From contig JADJHL010000008.1 of assembly GCA_016707585.1 (NCBI GenBank), positions 682,001 to 746,000 on the forward strand: a stretch of DNA of 64,000 nt, given 5' to 3'. Positions 35,251 through 43,823 of the stretch are shown piece after piece. The first letter of the stretch is position 1; each line of letters begins with the position of its first letter. The notes beneath the pieces are model-generated. The model was not told the origin of the DNA and did not search any database. It saw nothing but the letters and a program-made list of their open reading frames with translations. The stretch comes from Ignavibacteriales bacterium (GTDB lineage: Bacteria; Bacteroidota; Ignavibacteria; Ignavibacteriales; Ignavibacteriaceae). The position numbers and the translations under genes were made by a program.

Positions 35251-36171
35251 ATGCAAGATTCATTCCAAAAAAAAGCTTTAATGGAGATTGAGAAAATATC
35301 GAAAATACTGGCTAAAGAAGGTCTTTCTATTTCCAAAGCGGATAAAAAACTATACAATTATGAAATAATAGTAAACAGTAAATCTGAACAAGTGAAAGTA
35401 TTGGTTTATTTTGGTAAAAAAGGAGTTAAATCAATTCTTCAGGGAAATCCAGAGACAAAAATCTATAAAACAGTAAATAACCAATTATTCGGTAAAGGTT
35501 TGTTTGATGATCAGAAAGTAGATGATGTTGTTTTTAGAGATTATATCGGAACAGATGAATCTGGTAAAGGAGATTATTTTGGGCCTCTTGTTGTTGCTGC
35601 GGTTTTTATAAACGATCAAACAAAAATCGAGCTTGAGAAAATTGGAGTTAAAGATAGTAAGTTATTTTCCGATAATAACATTAAGGTTCTGGAATCATCT
35701 ATAAAAAAGATTATAGGGGATAATTTTGTTATCATACAAATAAATCCTGAAAAGTATAATCAATTGTATGAATCCTTTAATAATCTTAATAAAATTATGG
35801 GATGGGCACACGCTAAAGCTATTGAAACTTTAGTAGAGAAGACAAATTGTGAAAATGTTATAAGCGATAAATTTGGGAATGAAAAACTTATTAAGGATGA
35901 GTTAAAAAAGAAAAATGTAAAAGTTAATCTTTATCAAACTGCAAAAGGGGAAAGATTTACTGCAGTTGCTGCTGCTTCAATTTTAGCAAGAGCCAAAGTT
36001 GTAGATTGGTTTTATCTCAAGAGTAAAGAATTTGGATATGAAATTCCAAAGGGTGGTAGTGAAGTGGTAAATATTGTAGCTAATGGTATTTTAGATCAAA
36101 CAGATAAAGATAATTTGCTAAAAATGATTAAATTTCACTTTAAGAATTCACAAAGTATTTTTAAAAAATAA
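35251..36171 (+). CDS. rnhC: Ribonuclease HIII
   Basis: The 306-residue protein has the RNase HII/HIII active-site motif GTDESGKGDYFGP (Asp102, Glu103) and an N-terminal substrate-binding domain typical of HIII (VLVYFGKKGVKSILQG). Further acidic ligands lie in GVKDSKLFSD and VISDKFG, and the segment AVAAASILARAKVV is present. It cleaves RNA in RNA-DNA hybrids. Presence of HIII rather than HII near the start of this block matches some Chlorobi/Bacteroidota relatives. Confidence 0.93.
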   Translation: MQDSFQKKALMEIEKISKILAKEGLSISKADKKLYNYEIIVNSKSEQVKVLVYFGKKGVKSILQGNPETKIYKTVNNQLFGKGLFDDQKVDDVVFRDYIGTDESGKGDYFGPLVVAAVFINDQTKIELEKIGVKDSKLFSDNNIKVLESSIKKIIGDNFVIIQINPEKYNQLYESFNNLNKIMGWAHAKAIETLVEKTNCENVISDKFGNEKLIKDELKKKNVKVNLYQTAKGERFTAVAAASILARAKVVDWFYLKSKEFGYEIPKGGSEVVNIVANGILDQTDKDNLLKMIKFHFKNSQSIFKK

Positions 36172-36188
36172 AGGGATAAAAAGTAATA

Positions 36189-37286
36189 ATGGCAAAAAAG
36201 AACGGAATAAGAAGAATTGGAATCTTGACGGGCGGAGGCGACTGCCCAGGATTGAATGCTGTAATTAGAGGCGTAACAAAACCAGCAGAAGATTATGGAA
36301 TGTCTGTGTATGGAATCATCGACGGCTTTGAAGGACTTGTTGAAGGTAAAGCTAAAGAGTTAAGCAATTCAGATGTTTCCGGTATTCTATCAAGAGGCGG
36401 AACAATTTTGGGTTCTTCAAATAAAGGTGACCCTTACCATTGGCCTGTTGAGATTAATGGTAAAATTGAAATTCAAGATAAATCGGCAGCTGCTATAAAA
36501 AATTATAAGTCCTGGGGGCTTGATGCACTAATCGCAATTGGCGGCGATGGTACAATGCATATTTGTAATAAATTATCCAAGCTCGGAATGAATATTGTAG
36601 GTGTGCCGAAAACAATCGATAATGATCTTGAAGCAACTGATGTTACATTCGGTCATGATTCTGCAGTTTATGTTGTATCAATGGCTTTGGATAGACTTCA
36701 TACAACGGCATCTTCACATCATAGAGTAATTGTTGTTGAAGTTATGGGAAGATATGCTGGTTGGATTGCGTTAAATGGTGGTCTTAGTGGTGGCGCGGAT
36801 ATTATTTTAATTCCGGAAATTCCATTTTCATGGGATAAAATTGCTGCAAAAATTCACGAACGAGAATTAATGGGAAAAAGATTTTCTTTAGTGTGTGTTG
36901 CGGAAGGAGCAAAACCTTTAGGTGGTGAGATAGTTACTAGAGGAAGTGATATAAAAAGAACTGACCCTGTTCAACTCGGCGGTATAGGAAAAGTTGTAGC
37001 TGATAAAATTGAACAATTGACAGGAAGAGAAACCCGTGTGACTGTTCTAGGACATTTGCAAAGAGGTGGCAGTCCAACTCCTTATGATAGAATTTTAGCA
37101 ACAAAATTTGGAGCATTCGCAATAGATTTAGTAGCTAATAAAAAGTTTGGACGAATGGTAGCATTAAAGGGAAATGAAATCAAAAATGTAAAGATTGAAG
37201 ATGCAATTTCGCGTCAAAAATTAGTTAAACCAGATGATCAGGCAGTCTTTGTTGCAAAGTCATTAGGTATTTCATTTGGTGATTAA
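36189..37286 (+). CDS. pfkA: 6-phosphofructokinase, mixed donor-site type
   Basis: The 365-residue protein has LTGGGDCPGLNAVIRG, GGTILGSSNKG, GGDGT (118-122), PKTIDNDLEATD (from about 140), MGRYAGWIALNGG, and LGHLQRGGSPTPYDRILATKFG. Gly121 matches the ATP-using G104 of E. coli PfkA, whereas Lys141 matches the lysine typical of pyrophosphate-using enzymes. This combination is known from group III PFKs, some of which use ATP. It phosphorylates fructose 6-phosphate; the phosphoryl donor should be tested. It is 17 bp after rnhC. Confidence 0.93.
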   Translation: MAKKNGIRRIGILTGGGDCPGLNAVIRGVTKPAEDYGMSVYGIIDGFEGLVEGKAKELSNSDVSGILSRGGTILGSSNKGDPYHWPVEINGKIEIQDKSAAAIKNYKSWGLDALIAIGGDGTMHICNKLSKLGMNIVGVPKTIDNDLEATDVTFGHDSAVYVVSMALDRLHTTASSHHRVIVVEVMGRYAGWIALNGGLSGGADIILIPEIPFSWDKIAAKIHERELMGKRFSLVCVAEGAKPLGGEIVTRGSDIKRTDPVQLGGIGKVVADKIEQLTGRETRVTVLGHLQRGGSPTPYDRILATKFGAFAIDLVANKKFGRMVALKGNEIKNVKIEDAISRQKLVKPDDQAVFVAKSLGISFGD

Positions 37287-37290
37287 TAAA

Positions 37291-37322
37291 TTTTGATATT
37301 TTGACCTCAAACTATATATTTC
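37291..37322 (+). promoter_or_regulatory. Candidate tRNA-Asp promoter
   Basis: TTTTG (37291-37295) is followed after 19 bases by TATATTTC (37315-37322), 16 bases before the mature tRNA. Spacing and elements agree with the other promoters proposed in the window. Confidence 0.45.
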
Positions 37323-37338
37323 GCCTGCTAATTTTTGA

Positions 37339-37412
37339 GGGGTCGTAGTTCAGTTGGTTAGAACGCCTGCCTGTCACGCAGGAGGTCGCGAGTTCGAGTC
37401 TCGTCGGCCCCG
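37339..37412 (+). tRNA. tRNA-Asp (anticodon GTC)
   Basis: A 74-base cloverleaf can be drawn. The acceptor GGGGTCG pairs with CGGCCCC (one T-G wobble), with discriminator G. The D arm is in AGTTCAGTTGGTTAGAAC, the anticodon stem is CCTGC/GCAGG with GTC at 37373-37375, and the T arm has the GTTCGAGTC loop core. The 3' CCA is not encoded. Confidence 0.97.
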
Positions 37413-37419
37413 CTCAGTT

Positions 37420-37460
37420 AAAACCCTGTAAGTAAAGCACTTACAGGGTTTTGTATTTTT
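37420..37460 (+). terminator. Rho-independent terminator after tRNA-Asp
   Basis: AAAACCCTGTAAGT (37420-37433) pairs perfectly with ACTTACAGGGTTTT (37439-37452) around a 5-base loop, followed by GTATTTTT. Confidence 0.9.
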
Positions 37461-37738
37461 AAAGAAAATAGTTGGGTAGCAAAATAGTTAGTAAATTTTG
37501 TTTATTTAAATTTCTTAAGCTCATTTTTAAGGTGATTTGTTATTAGTTCTATGGCATACTAGTGCATTTTTGTAAGGGAATTATTGGCGAAAAGCAAGTA
37601 ATTGCGTTTTTTCTCATCATAGCCATAAACTTAAATGAACAGATAAAAATATTTAGAAAATTAATCTTGCCTATATCTCGATTTTACTAATGATCTAGTT
37701 TTATTAAACACAATTATATTAAAAAATTAATCTACTAC

Positions 37739-37767
37739 TTGACAGAATCAAAATATTTTTCTAAGTT
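37739..37767 (+). promoter_or_regulatory. Predicted promoter of the LacI-type regulator operon
   Basis: A perfect TTGACA (37739-37744) is followed after 17 bases by TAAGTT (37762-37767), and the downstream operator overlaps the -10 element. The first start codon is 91 bases further on, leaving a leader of about 85 bases. Confidence 0.5.
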
Positions 37768-37786
37768 ATGCAAAGGTTTGCATAAC
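37765..37786. promoter_or_regulatory. Palindromic operator, probable autoregulatory LacI-family site
   Basis: GTTATGCAAA (37765-37774) and TTTGCATAAC (37777-37786) are perfect inverted repeats separated by GG. The layout, an even-spaced palindrome with TGCAAA/TTTGCA arms, resembles PurR/LacI-family operators, and it overlaps the predicted -10. It is the only copy I found in the window. Confidence 0.7.
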
Positions 37787-37858
37787 GGTCTGATTTTTAA
37801 CACTATTTATATGGTAAAACATAGAACAATCGATTGCATTATAGAATAGATTTACAAT

Positions 37859-38938
37859 ATGTCATCTACATTAAAAGATATTGCTAATAAAACAGGGGTC
37901 TCTGTTTCAACAGTTTCTAGAGTACTTCACGATGATTCCAAGAAGTATAAAATCAGTGTTGAAACAACTGCCAGAGTCAAATCTGCAGCAAAAGATTTAG
38001 GTTACAGAGTAAATGCATTAGCCAGAGGACTTCGTCAACAAAAAACAAGTGAAGTTGGAATTATTGTTCCTGATATCTCAAATCCATTCTTTTCAGAAAT
38101 TGTGAAGAATCTTGCTGGTGAACTCAGAAAAAAAGGATATAATTTTATTGTTTACGATTCTGATGAAGATCCTAATATCGAAATATCAGGAGTTAAAAGT
38201 CTTTTAGAAAAACGTGTTGATGGTTTTATAATTGCTTCAGTTGGGCAGGATTTTGCTCATATAAAAAAAATTCGTGATGCTGAAATTCCTATTGTGATGG
38301 TTGATCGTTGTTTTGCTGATCTTGATGTTGATTCTGTTAGTGTTGATAATGTAAAAGGATCATTATTAGCTGTCAACTATCTTATTAAAGAAGGTCATTC
38401 ACGCATTGCATTTATTCAGGGGTTACCTGGAACATATGCAAATGAAAACCGCTTGAAGGGTTATAAAATTGCACTTCAACAAGCAGATATATTAATAGAT
38501 GAACAGCTGATTGTTGGAGATGACTTTAGGACCTTTAATGGTTATTTAAAAACCAAATCACTATTAAGTCTTTCAAATCCACCAACAGCAATTTTTACAG
38601 CTGGTGATTTGATTGCTTTAGGTGCGCTGGAAGCATGTAAAGAAAATAATATTATCATTCCAAACGATCTTTCTCTGATCACTTTTGATGACCCGGTTTT
38701 TGCATCCTATTTATCACCTGCACTTTCCGCAGTAGAACAACCAACTTTAAAAATAGCTGAAATGGCTGTAGCTATGCTTTATAATCGGATTAAAAATCCT
38801 GGCGATGAACGCAGAAGAATACTGTTAGAACCAAAATTAAATATTCGTAGTTCTGTAGAACAAATTACACCATTGATAAATATTTCACAGTTTAATGATG
38901 GTAAAAAAGTATCAGGAAGTTTAATCAAAGGAACTTAA
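37859..38938 (+). CDS. LacI-family transcriptional regulator
   Basis: The 359-residue protein has the N-terminal LacI helix-turn-helix and hinge (TLKDIANKTGVSVSTVSRVL to VNALARGLRQQKT). A periplasmic-binding-protein-like sensor domain follows (about 60-335), with VGIIVPDISNPFFSEIV, VDNVKGSLLAVNYLI, IAFIQGLPGT and LSLITFDDPVFASYLSPALS. The effector is likely a sugar or sugar-phosphate/nucleoside from the adjoining locus. The regulator gene has its own operator and is followed after one base by the TonB receptor gene, so it probably represses the whole downstream unit until the inducer is present. Confidence 0.93.
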   Translation: MSSTLKDIANKTGVSVSTVSRVLHDDSKKYKISVETTARVKSAAKDLGYRVNALARGLRQQKTSEVGIIVPDISNPFFSEIVKNLAGELRKKGYNFIVYDSDEDPNIEISGVKSLLEKRVDGFIIASVGQDFAHIKKIRDAEIPIVMVDRCFADLDVDSVSVDNVKGSLLAVNYLIKEGHSRIAFIQGLPGTYANENRLKGYKIALQQADILIDEQLIVGDDFRTFNGYLKTKSLLSLSNPPTAIFTAGDLIALGALEACKENNIIIPNDLSLITFDDPVFASYLSPALSAVEQPTLKIAEMAVAMLYNRIKNPGDERRRILLEPKLNIRSSVEQITPLINISQFNDGKKVSGSLIKGT

Positions 38939-38939
38939 C

Positions 38940-41876
38940 GTGAAAATTTTTATGATAAAAATACTTAAAAAAATCACCGTTATCTTTTTTATTTCAGTTC
39001 TGTTTTCAATGATTTGCTTTGCTGGAAATACCGGCAAAATAGCTGGAAGAGTAACTGATAAAGCAACTGGCGAACCACTTGTTGGAGCTAATGTTTTTGT
39101 GCAAGAGTTAAGCACAGGAGCTTCAACAGATGTAAACGGCGAGTTTTATATTCTAAATATTCCACCCGGAACATACACAGTTACTGTATCAATGGTTGGG
39201 TATGCAAAGGTTAGTAAGAGTAACGTTTCAATTATTATTGATAGAACAACAACCGCGAATTTTGTGCTTGAAACTACTTTGATAGAAGTTGAGGGAGTTG
39301 TAATTGTTGCTGAACGTCCGGTGATTGATAAAGATCTAACAGCAAGCGAACAAATTGTTACCGGAAAAGTTTTGGAAAATTCCGGTGCTAAATCAATTCA
39401 GGACGCACTTGTAACACTTCCTGGTATTTTTAGTGACAATTCAAATCTAGCGTGGCAACGAGGATCGACTAAAGGTTATGTGCGAGGAAGTTCTAACGTT
39501 CAAGCAATTGTAATGGTAGATAATCTTTCAGTTAATAGTGGACTTGTTTCTGATAATTATACTGGATTTAACACGTCAACTATTGAACAGATTTCTGTTT
39601 TAACCGGCGGTTACAATGCTGAATATGGTGAAGGTCGCTCTGCAGTTGTAAACATTGTCTCTAAAGAAGCACCTAAAGGAATTCATGGTACTTTGATTAC
39701 GAGATTGCGACCCGCAGGTATCTACCATTTTGGTAGAAACATTTACAGCACAGAAAATAATGACTACAAAACCACAGGAATAGATTATTGGACTCAACAA
39801 TCACAAGATGAAAACAGTAGATTCTATCAGTTGAGTCCTGACTCATTACTTAATGCTTGGAGAAAGCAGACAACTCCAAATGATGCTTTAGGCAAGTATG
39901 CTGAAAGACCTGAATATGAATACGAAGGAACTGTTTATGGTACTGTAACTGATGAATTAAGTTTTCTTGCTTCTGGTCGTTTTAAACAAGGTGTTGGAAT
40001 ATTTCCTCAAGCTATACCTTATAACCCGGAATTTAATATTCAAGGATACATAAATTATAAATTCTCTCCAGAATTTAAAGTAAGGGTTGGTGGATTTGTA
40101 GGCGGATATGAAAGTGCAGATTACACTTCATCAAATCTTAATACTTCAGAAATGGGACAGGAAGCAAGCTGGCTTGCACCAATGAGAATAGATGAACAAT
40201 ATGCTCGTGCAAAGTACAATTTATTTGGTGCTCCATTCAGACAATGGCCAGAATTAAGAAGATGGTATCAGTTATATGGAAAAGCTACGCACATAATTAA
40301 TAATCAATCTTTTTATGATATTACATTTAGTTACTTAAAAGATAATCTTGATCGTTCTGATAGAGAAAATCGAATTGCTGATACTCTATGGTTACCTGAT
40401 GTTGTATCGATGCATCCGCGGTATACCTTGCAAGCTTATTATCATACCTGGACAAAAAATAATTCAGAATCATTCCAGCTTAAAGGTGATTATACAAATC
40501 AGGTTACAAAAACACATAACATAAAAACAGGTTTTACCTTTAAGGTACACGATTTTTATTATGAAAACTATGCTGCTGAATCCAAAAGCAACAGAGTAAA
40601 TGAAATGAATGTGTTTGATGGAAATCCTTATGAAGGAAATTTGTACATACAAGATAAAATTGAATTTCCGGGATTGGTGGTAAATATAGGATTGCGTGGA
40701 GATTTCTTTAATCAAAATAGAAATGCACCAAAGAATATGTTTGATCCTCTTGCATTTCAAATTATCACTCCTGGTCATGATCCAGGCGCGCCACTGGGAA
40801 TTCCTGGAACACCAGAAAGAGTAAGAACCAAATTACAAGTTGCTATTGCTCCACGCCTTGGAATATCGCATCCTATAAGTGAACGTGCAGTATTACATTT
40901 TGTTTACGGACATTTTTATCAGCGCCCTTCTTGGACAAAAATGTTTGGTTTTCCGTTTGTTAATTATACTACTTCCTGGGATAGTGTTTTAGATCCGTAT
41001 GCAAAACAAACTACTTATATGGATGAATGGCAGGGATATTATGGAAACTCGAAACTAGGTTATGAAAAAACAATTCAGTATGAGTTGGGAATGGATTATA
41101 ATATTGCCGATGTAATTAAGCTTGATGTTACCGGATATTATAAAGATGGGTCGCGCGAAGCAGATGTTATAACTGGTGTTTATGCTGCAACATATTCTTC
41201 AACAAAAGCTCTAATGGTTAGTAATTCCGGTTATTCAGACGTGAGAGGAATTGAGACTAAAATTGATTCCAGATTTAATGGAATTATTAATTTTGGTTTA
41301 AGTCATGAAATTTACTGGTCGTTCAATGGTGAGGTTGGATACAGTAGATTATATGAGCCAGGCTCGCAAAGTGTTGATGTTCCCAAAGGACTTAGACAAG
41401 AAAGTGGTGCCTGGGGAGATTATCAGAGAATTAAAGGTTGGGTAAATTTATTCATTGATAAAGATGAAGGTCCTGAGATTGTTGGAATTAAACCCTTAAG
41501 TAACTTAAATGTTTTTGTAAATTTTTGGTGGAGAAGTGGAGATCCGTATACGTACCATGCGCCGGGAGATATCTCTACCGAACCAAATAATATGCGATGG
41601 TTTAATTATTATCAAATAGATCTAAATATTTCAAAAGGATTTGATTTATTCGGAAGAGAAGTTGAACTGAGTGTAGATATAAAGAATTTATTCAACTTAA
41701 AATTCTTAAGACTTCTGTATGATGATGATCTTGCCCGATATTTAGAAAATCCTAATTTATCGGACAGCGAAAGATTACCAAAAACATATGACTTTTCTGA
41801 ACCAAACATTTGGGAATGGTATTCTTATGAAGTTCCACCAAGAAGATTTTATTTTCAAATTGCATTTAAGTTTTAA
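38940..41876 (+). CDS. TonB-dependent outer-membrane receptor with N-terminal carboxypeptidase-regulatory-like domain
   Basis: The 978-residue protein starts at GTG; an ATG 12 bases later is also possible. It has a signal peptide (about 10-29), then a CarboxypepD_reg-like domain (GKIAGRVTDKATGEPLVGAN to PPGTYTVTVSMVGY, about 32-105). The plug follows (SIQDALVTLPGIF, RGSSNVQAIVMVDN, TGGYNAEYGEGRSAVVNIV). A large barrel ends in an aromatic strand (RRFYFQIAFKF). It should import a ligand across the outer membrane. No SusD partner follows; instead a PorV/PorQ-type gene is two genes on, a common arrangement in Ignavibacteria-like genomes. The substrate is inferred from downstream enzymes only. Confidence 0.9.
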   Translation: MKIFMIKILKKITVIFFISVLFSMICFAGNTGKIAGRVTDKATGEPLVGANVFVQELSTGASTDVNGEFYILNIPPGTYTVTVSMVGYAKVSKSNVSIIIDRTTTANFVLETTLIEVEGVVIVAERPVIDKDLTASEQIVTGKVLENSGAKSIQDALVTLPGIFSDNSNLAWQRGSTKGYVRGSSNVQAIVMVDNLSVNSGLVSDNYTGFNTSTIEQISVLTGGYNAEYGEGRSAVVNIVSKEAPKGIHGTLITRLRPAGIYHFGRNIYSTENNDYKTTGIDYWTQQSQDENSRFYQLSPDSLLNAWRKQTTPNDALGKYAERPEYEYEGTVYGTVTDELSFLASGRFKQGVGIFPQAIPYNPEFNIQGYINYKFSPEFKVRVGGFVGGYESADYTSSNLNTSEMGQEASWLAPMRIDEQYARAKYNLFGAPFRQWPELRRWYQLYGKATHIINNQSFYDITFSYLKDNLDRSDRENRIADTLWLPDVVSMHPRYTLQAYYHTWTKNNSESFQLKGDYTNQVTKTHNIKTGFTFKVHDFYYENYAAESKSNRVNEMNVFDGNPYEGNLYIQDKIEFPGLVVNIGLRGDFFNQNRNAPKNMFDPLAFQIITPGHDPGAPLGIPGTPERVRTKLQVAIAPRLGISHPISERAVLHFVYGHFYQRPSWTKMFGFPFVNYTTSWDSVLDPYAKQTTYMDEWQGYYGNSKLGYEKTIQYELGMDYNIADVIKLDVTGYYKDGSREADVITGVYAATYSSTKALMVSNSGYSDVRGIETKIDSRFNGIINFGLSHEIYWSFNGEVGYSRLYEPGSQSVDVPKGLRQESGAWGDYQRIKGWVNLFIDKDEGPEIVGIKPLSNLNVFVNFWWRSGDPYTYHAPGDISTEPNNMRWFNYYQIDLNISKGFDLFGREVELSVDIKNLFNLKFLRLLYDDDLARYLENPNLSDSERLPKTYDFSEPNIWEWYSYEVPPRRFYFQIAFKF

Positions 41877-41889
41877 TTGAGATATAAGA

Positions 41890-43809
41890 ATGAATATGAA
41901 AAAATATATATCAGCGGTTTTATTTATACTTTTATTTTCTAATGTTGCTCAGGCTCAAGTTACCTGGGGAAAACAAACACTTAAGCGTGGTAAACTTTGG
42001 GCTACTGTCTGGAACTCACTTCAATATGGTGATCCAACAGAAACGCAAAATGGATTTCATACACTTGATTTTCCCGGTTACTCAAAAGCAACAAATGTTA
42101 GTGATGCTTTAAATTATGCAGAAGCAGTTGGTTATGCTATTTATGGTACCAGACAAAATGTAGCATCATCTTATACAATAAACTCAAGGTTTTTTCCATC
42201 AGGTCAAGATATTTTTCCTATTGAAGAAGCCACATTAACAAAAAATTATAATCTTGCGAACATTGGATTGGCAGGTGAAGAGATAGTTTCAGGTGCTCAT
42301 CACGTTAATGGATTAAATGTTGATATTGCCAGAAGAAGTATGGTTTGGAGTTATCCAGGTTTAAGTGATTTTATTATTCACGAGGTGACAATAACAAACA
42401 ACGAATTAACTTCAGTAGATTCATTGTTTTTTGGTATGAGATATGGAATTAGAATGACACAACGTTCCGGCAGCAGAGGCGATGAAAAGTATGGATGGGA
42501 TCCAACAGAAAAACTCTTCTATTTTTATGATGATCAATCTTTCAGATTTCAGGATGAAGAACCTGTGGTTTATAATTTTGGTGTAGGACCAGAACGCGGC
42601 GATATTGGTGACGCGCGTGATATTTACCAACAGGGAATACGTGAACACGAACTCGATGCTCCGGGTTATTTTACTGTTGTTGTTTTGGATTCAGCAGGCG
42701 CTAATATTTTTCAGAATATACTTGAGCATACTGGTCAGGGATTAACGGAAGGAGCAGACTTTGTTGATCAAATGTTTATTCAGGGTTCATCTTCACATGC
42801 AAGAGTCAAAGAAGTAATGACTCATCAGCAACCAAGATTATCTTGGGATTCATCTCGTGTAATTGGTGGTGAAGGCGGAAATAAATTTGAACGTCGTCCG
42901 GAATTTTTAGTAAGTGTTGGGCCATTAACTCTTACACCATTTGCATCGGTAAAAATTGTTTTTGCTGAAGTTATCGGTGAAATGGATAGAGCAAAAATTG
43001 TAGAGGGTGGAGTTGCTAATATAGATTTGATGGCAACAGCATCACGAGACACAATGCTAGCAAATGTAAGACGAGCACGAACTCTATATTCGAATAATTA
43101 TTTACCATCTGTTCATCCGCCACCAACGCCAACCGATGGTGAAAACAGTTTAACAATTAATACCGAGCCTGGTAAGATATTTATAGAATGGCCACCAATT
43201 TCATCTTCTTATGTAGATCCTCAATTAGGAATTAATGATTTTGCCGGATATAGACTGTATCGATCCAACTATTTTACTATCGGTCCTTGGACTCTTGTTG
43301 CTGATATTAAAAAAGACTCTGCAACTATTGTTGATGGATACGTTCAATATATTGATGAGAATTTACCTTTTGGAGTTGGAAATTATTATTGTGTTACTTC
43401 ATATGATCAAGCAAATAATGAAAGTGGTAAAGTAAATAATACACGTTTTCCTGTTTATCCATTAAGAGCGCCAAATGAAGAATTTCCAAAAAATGTTTAT
43501 GTAGTTCCAAACCCGTTTCGCCAGCATAGTAATTTAACCGGCGAAGGTGAACAATATCGAATGGAGTTTATTGGAATTCCAGCAATCTGTAAAATTAAAA
43601 TCTATACTCTTACCGGTGATCTTGTTCAAGAAATAAATCATGATGATGGCAGCGGTTCAGAAGCCTGGGGTAGTATTAAGCGCTCTGATTACCAATTAAG
43701 CAAATGGACTTTAGGAGTTGCACCAGGAGTATACCTGTTCCGTGTAGAATCTCTTGTCCCGGGACATGAAGGTGAATCTTATATCGGCAAATTAGCAATA
43801 GTGAAGTAA
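41890..43809 (+). CDS. Secreted multidomain protein with T9SS-like C-terminal tail
   Basis: The 639-residue protein has a signal peptide (cut near NVAQAQ at about 22). A long beta-rich central domain (about 25-410) has no family I know. An FN3-like module follows (about 425-525: KIFIEWPPISSSYVDP to NYYCVTSYDQANNESG). The tail (YVVPNPFRQHSN, IKIYTLTGDLVQ, PGVYLFRVES) is a PNPF-type sorting domain variant. It is probably surface-exposed or attached via type IX secretion. It is 13 bp after the TonB receptor gene and overlaps the next frame, suggesting a receptor/partner/PorV set acting together in ligand capture. Confidence 0.7.
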   Translation: MNMKKYISAVLFILLFSNVAQAQVTWGKQTLKRGKLWATVWNSLQYGDPTETQNGFHTLDFPGYSKATNVSDALNYAEAVGYAIYGTRQNVASSYTINSRFFPSGQDIFPIEEATLTKNYNLANIGLAGEEIVSGAHHVNGLNVDIARRSMVWSYPGLSDFIIHEVTITNNELTSVDSLFFGMRYGIRMTQRSGSRGDEKYGWDPTEKLFYFYDDQSFRFQDEEPVVYNFGVGPERGDIGDARDIYQQGIREHELDAPGYFTVVVLDSAGANIFQNILEHTGQGLTEGADFVDQMFIQGSSSHARVKEVMTHQQPRLSWDSSRVIGGEGGNKFERRPEFLVSVGPLTLTPFASVKIVFAEVIGEMDRAKIVEGGVANIDLMATASRDTMLANVRRARTLYSNNYLPSVHPPPTPTDGENSLTINTEPGKIFIEWPPISSSYVDPQLGINDFAGYRLYRSNYFTIGPWTLVADIKKDSATIVDGYVQYIDENLPFGVGNYYCVTSYDQANNESGKVNNTRFPVYPLRAPNEEFPKNVYVVPNPFRQHSNLTGEGEQYRMEFIGIPAICKIKIYTLTGDLVQEINHDDGSGSEAWGSIKRSDYQLSKWTLGVAPGVYLFRVESLVPGHEGESYIGKLAIVK

Positions 43810-43823
43810 TGGAGAACATTTTA

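Larger units (their letters stand above)
37413..37858. other. Intergenic region between tRNA-Asp and the LacI-type regulator
   Basis: The 446-base region begins with the tRNA terminator, then about 280 bases of AT-rich DNA in which I see no gene. A weak hairpin with GCAA/TTGC arms and a T tract lies near 37590-37615. The last 120 bases hold the regulator's promoter and operator (listed separately). Confidence 0.6.
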
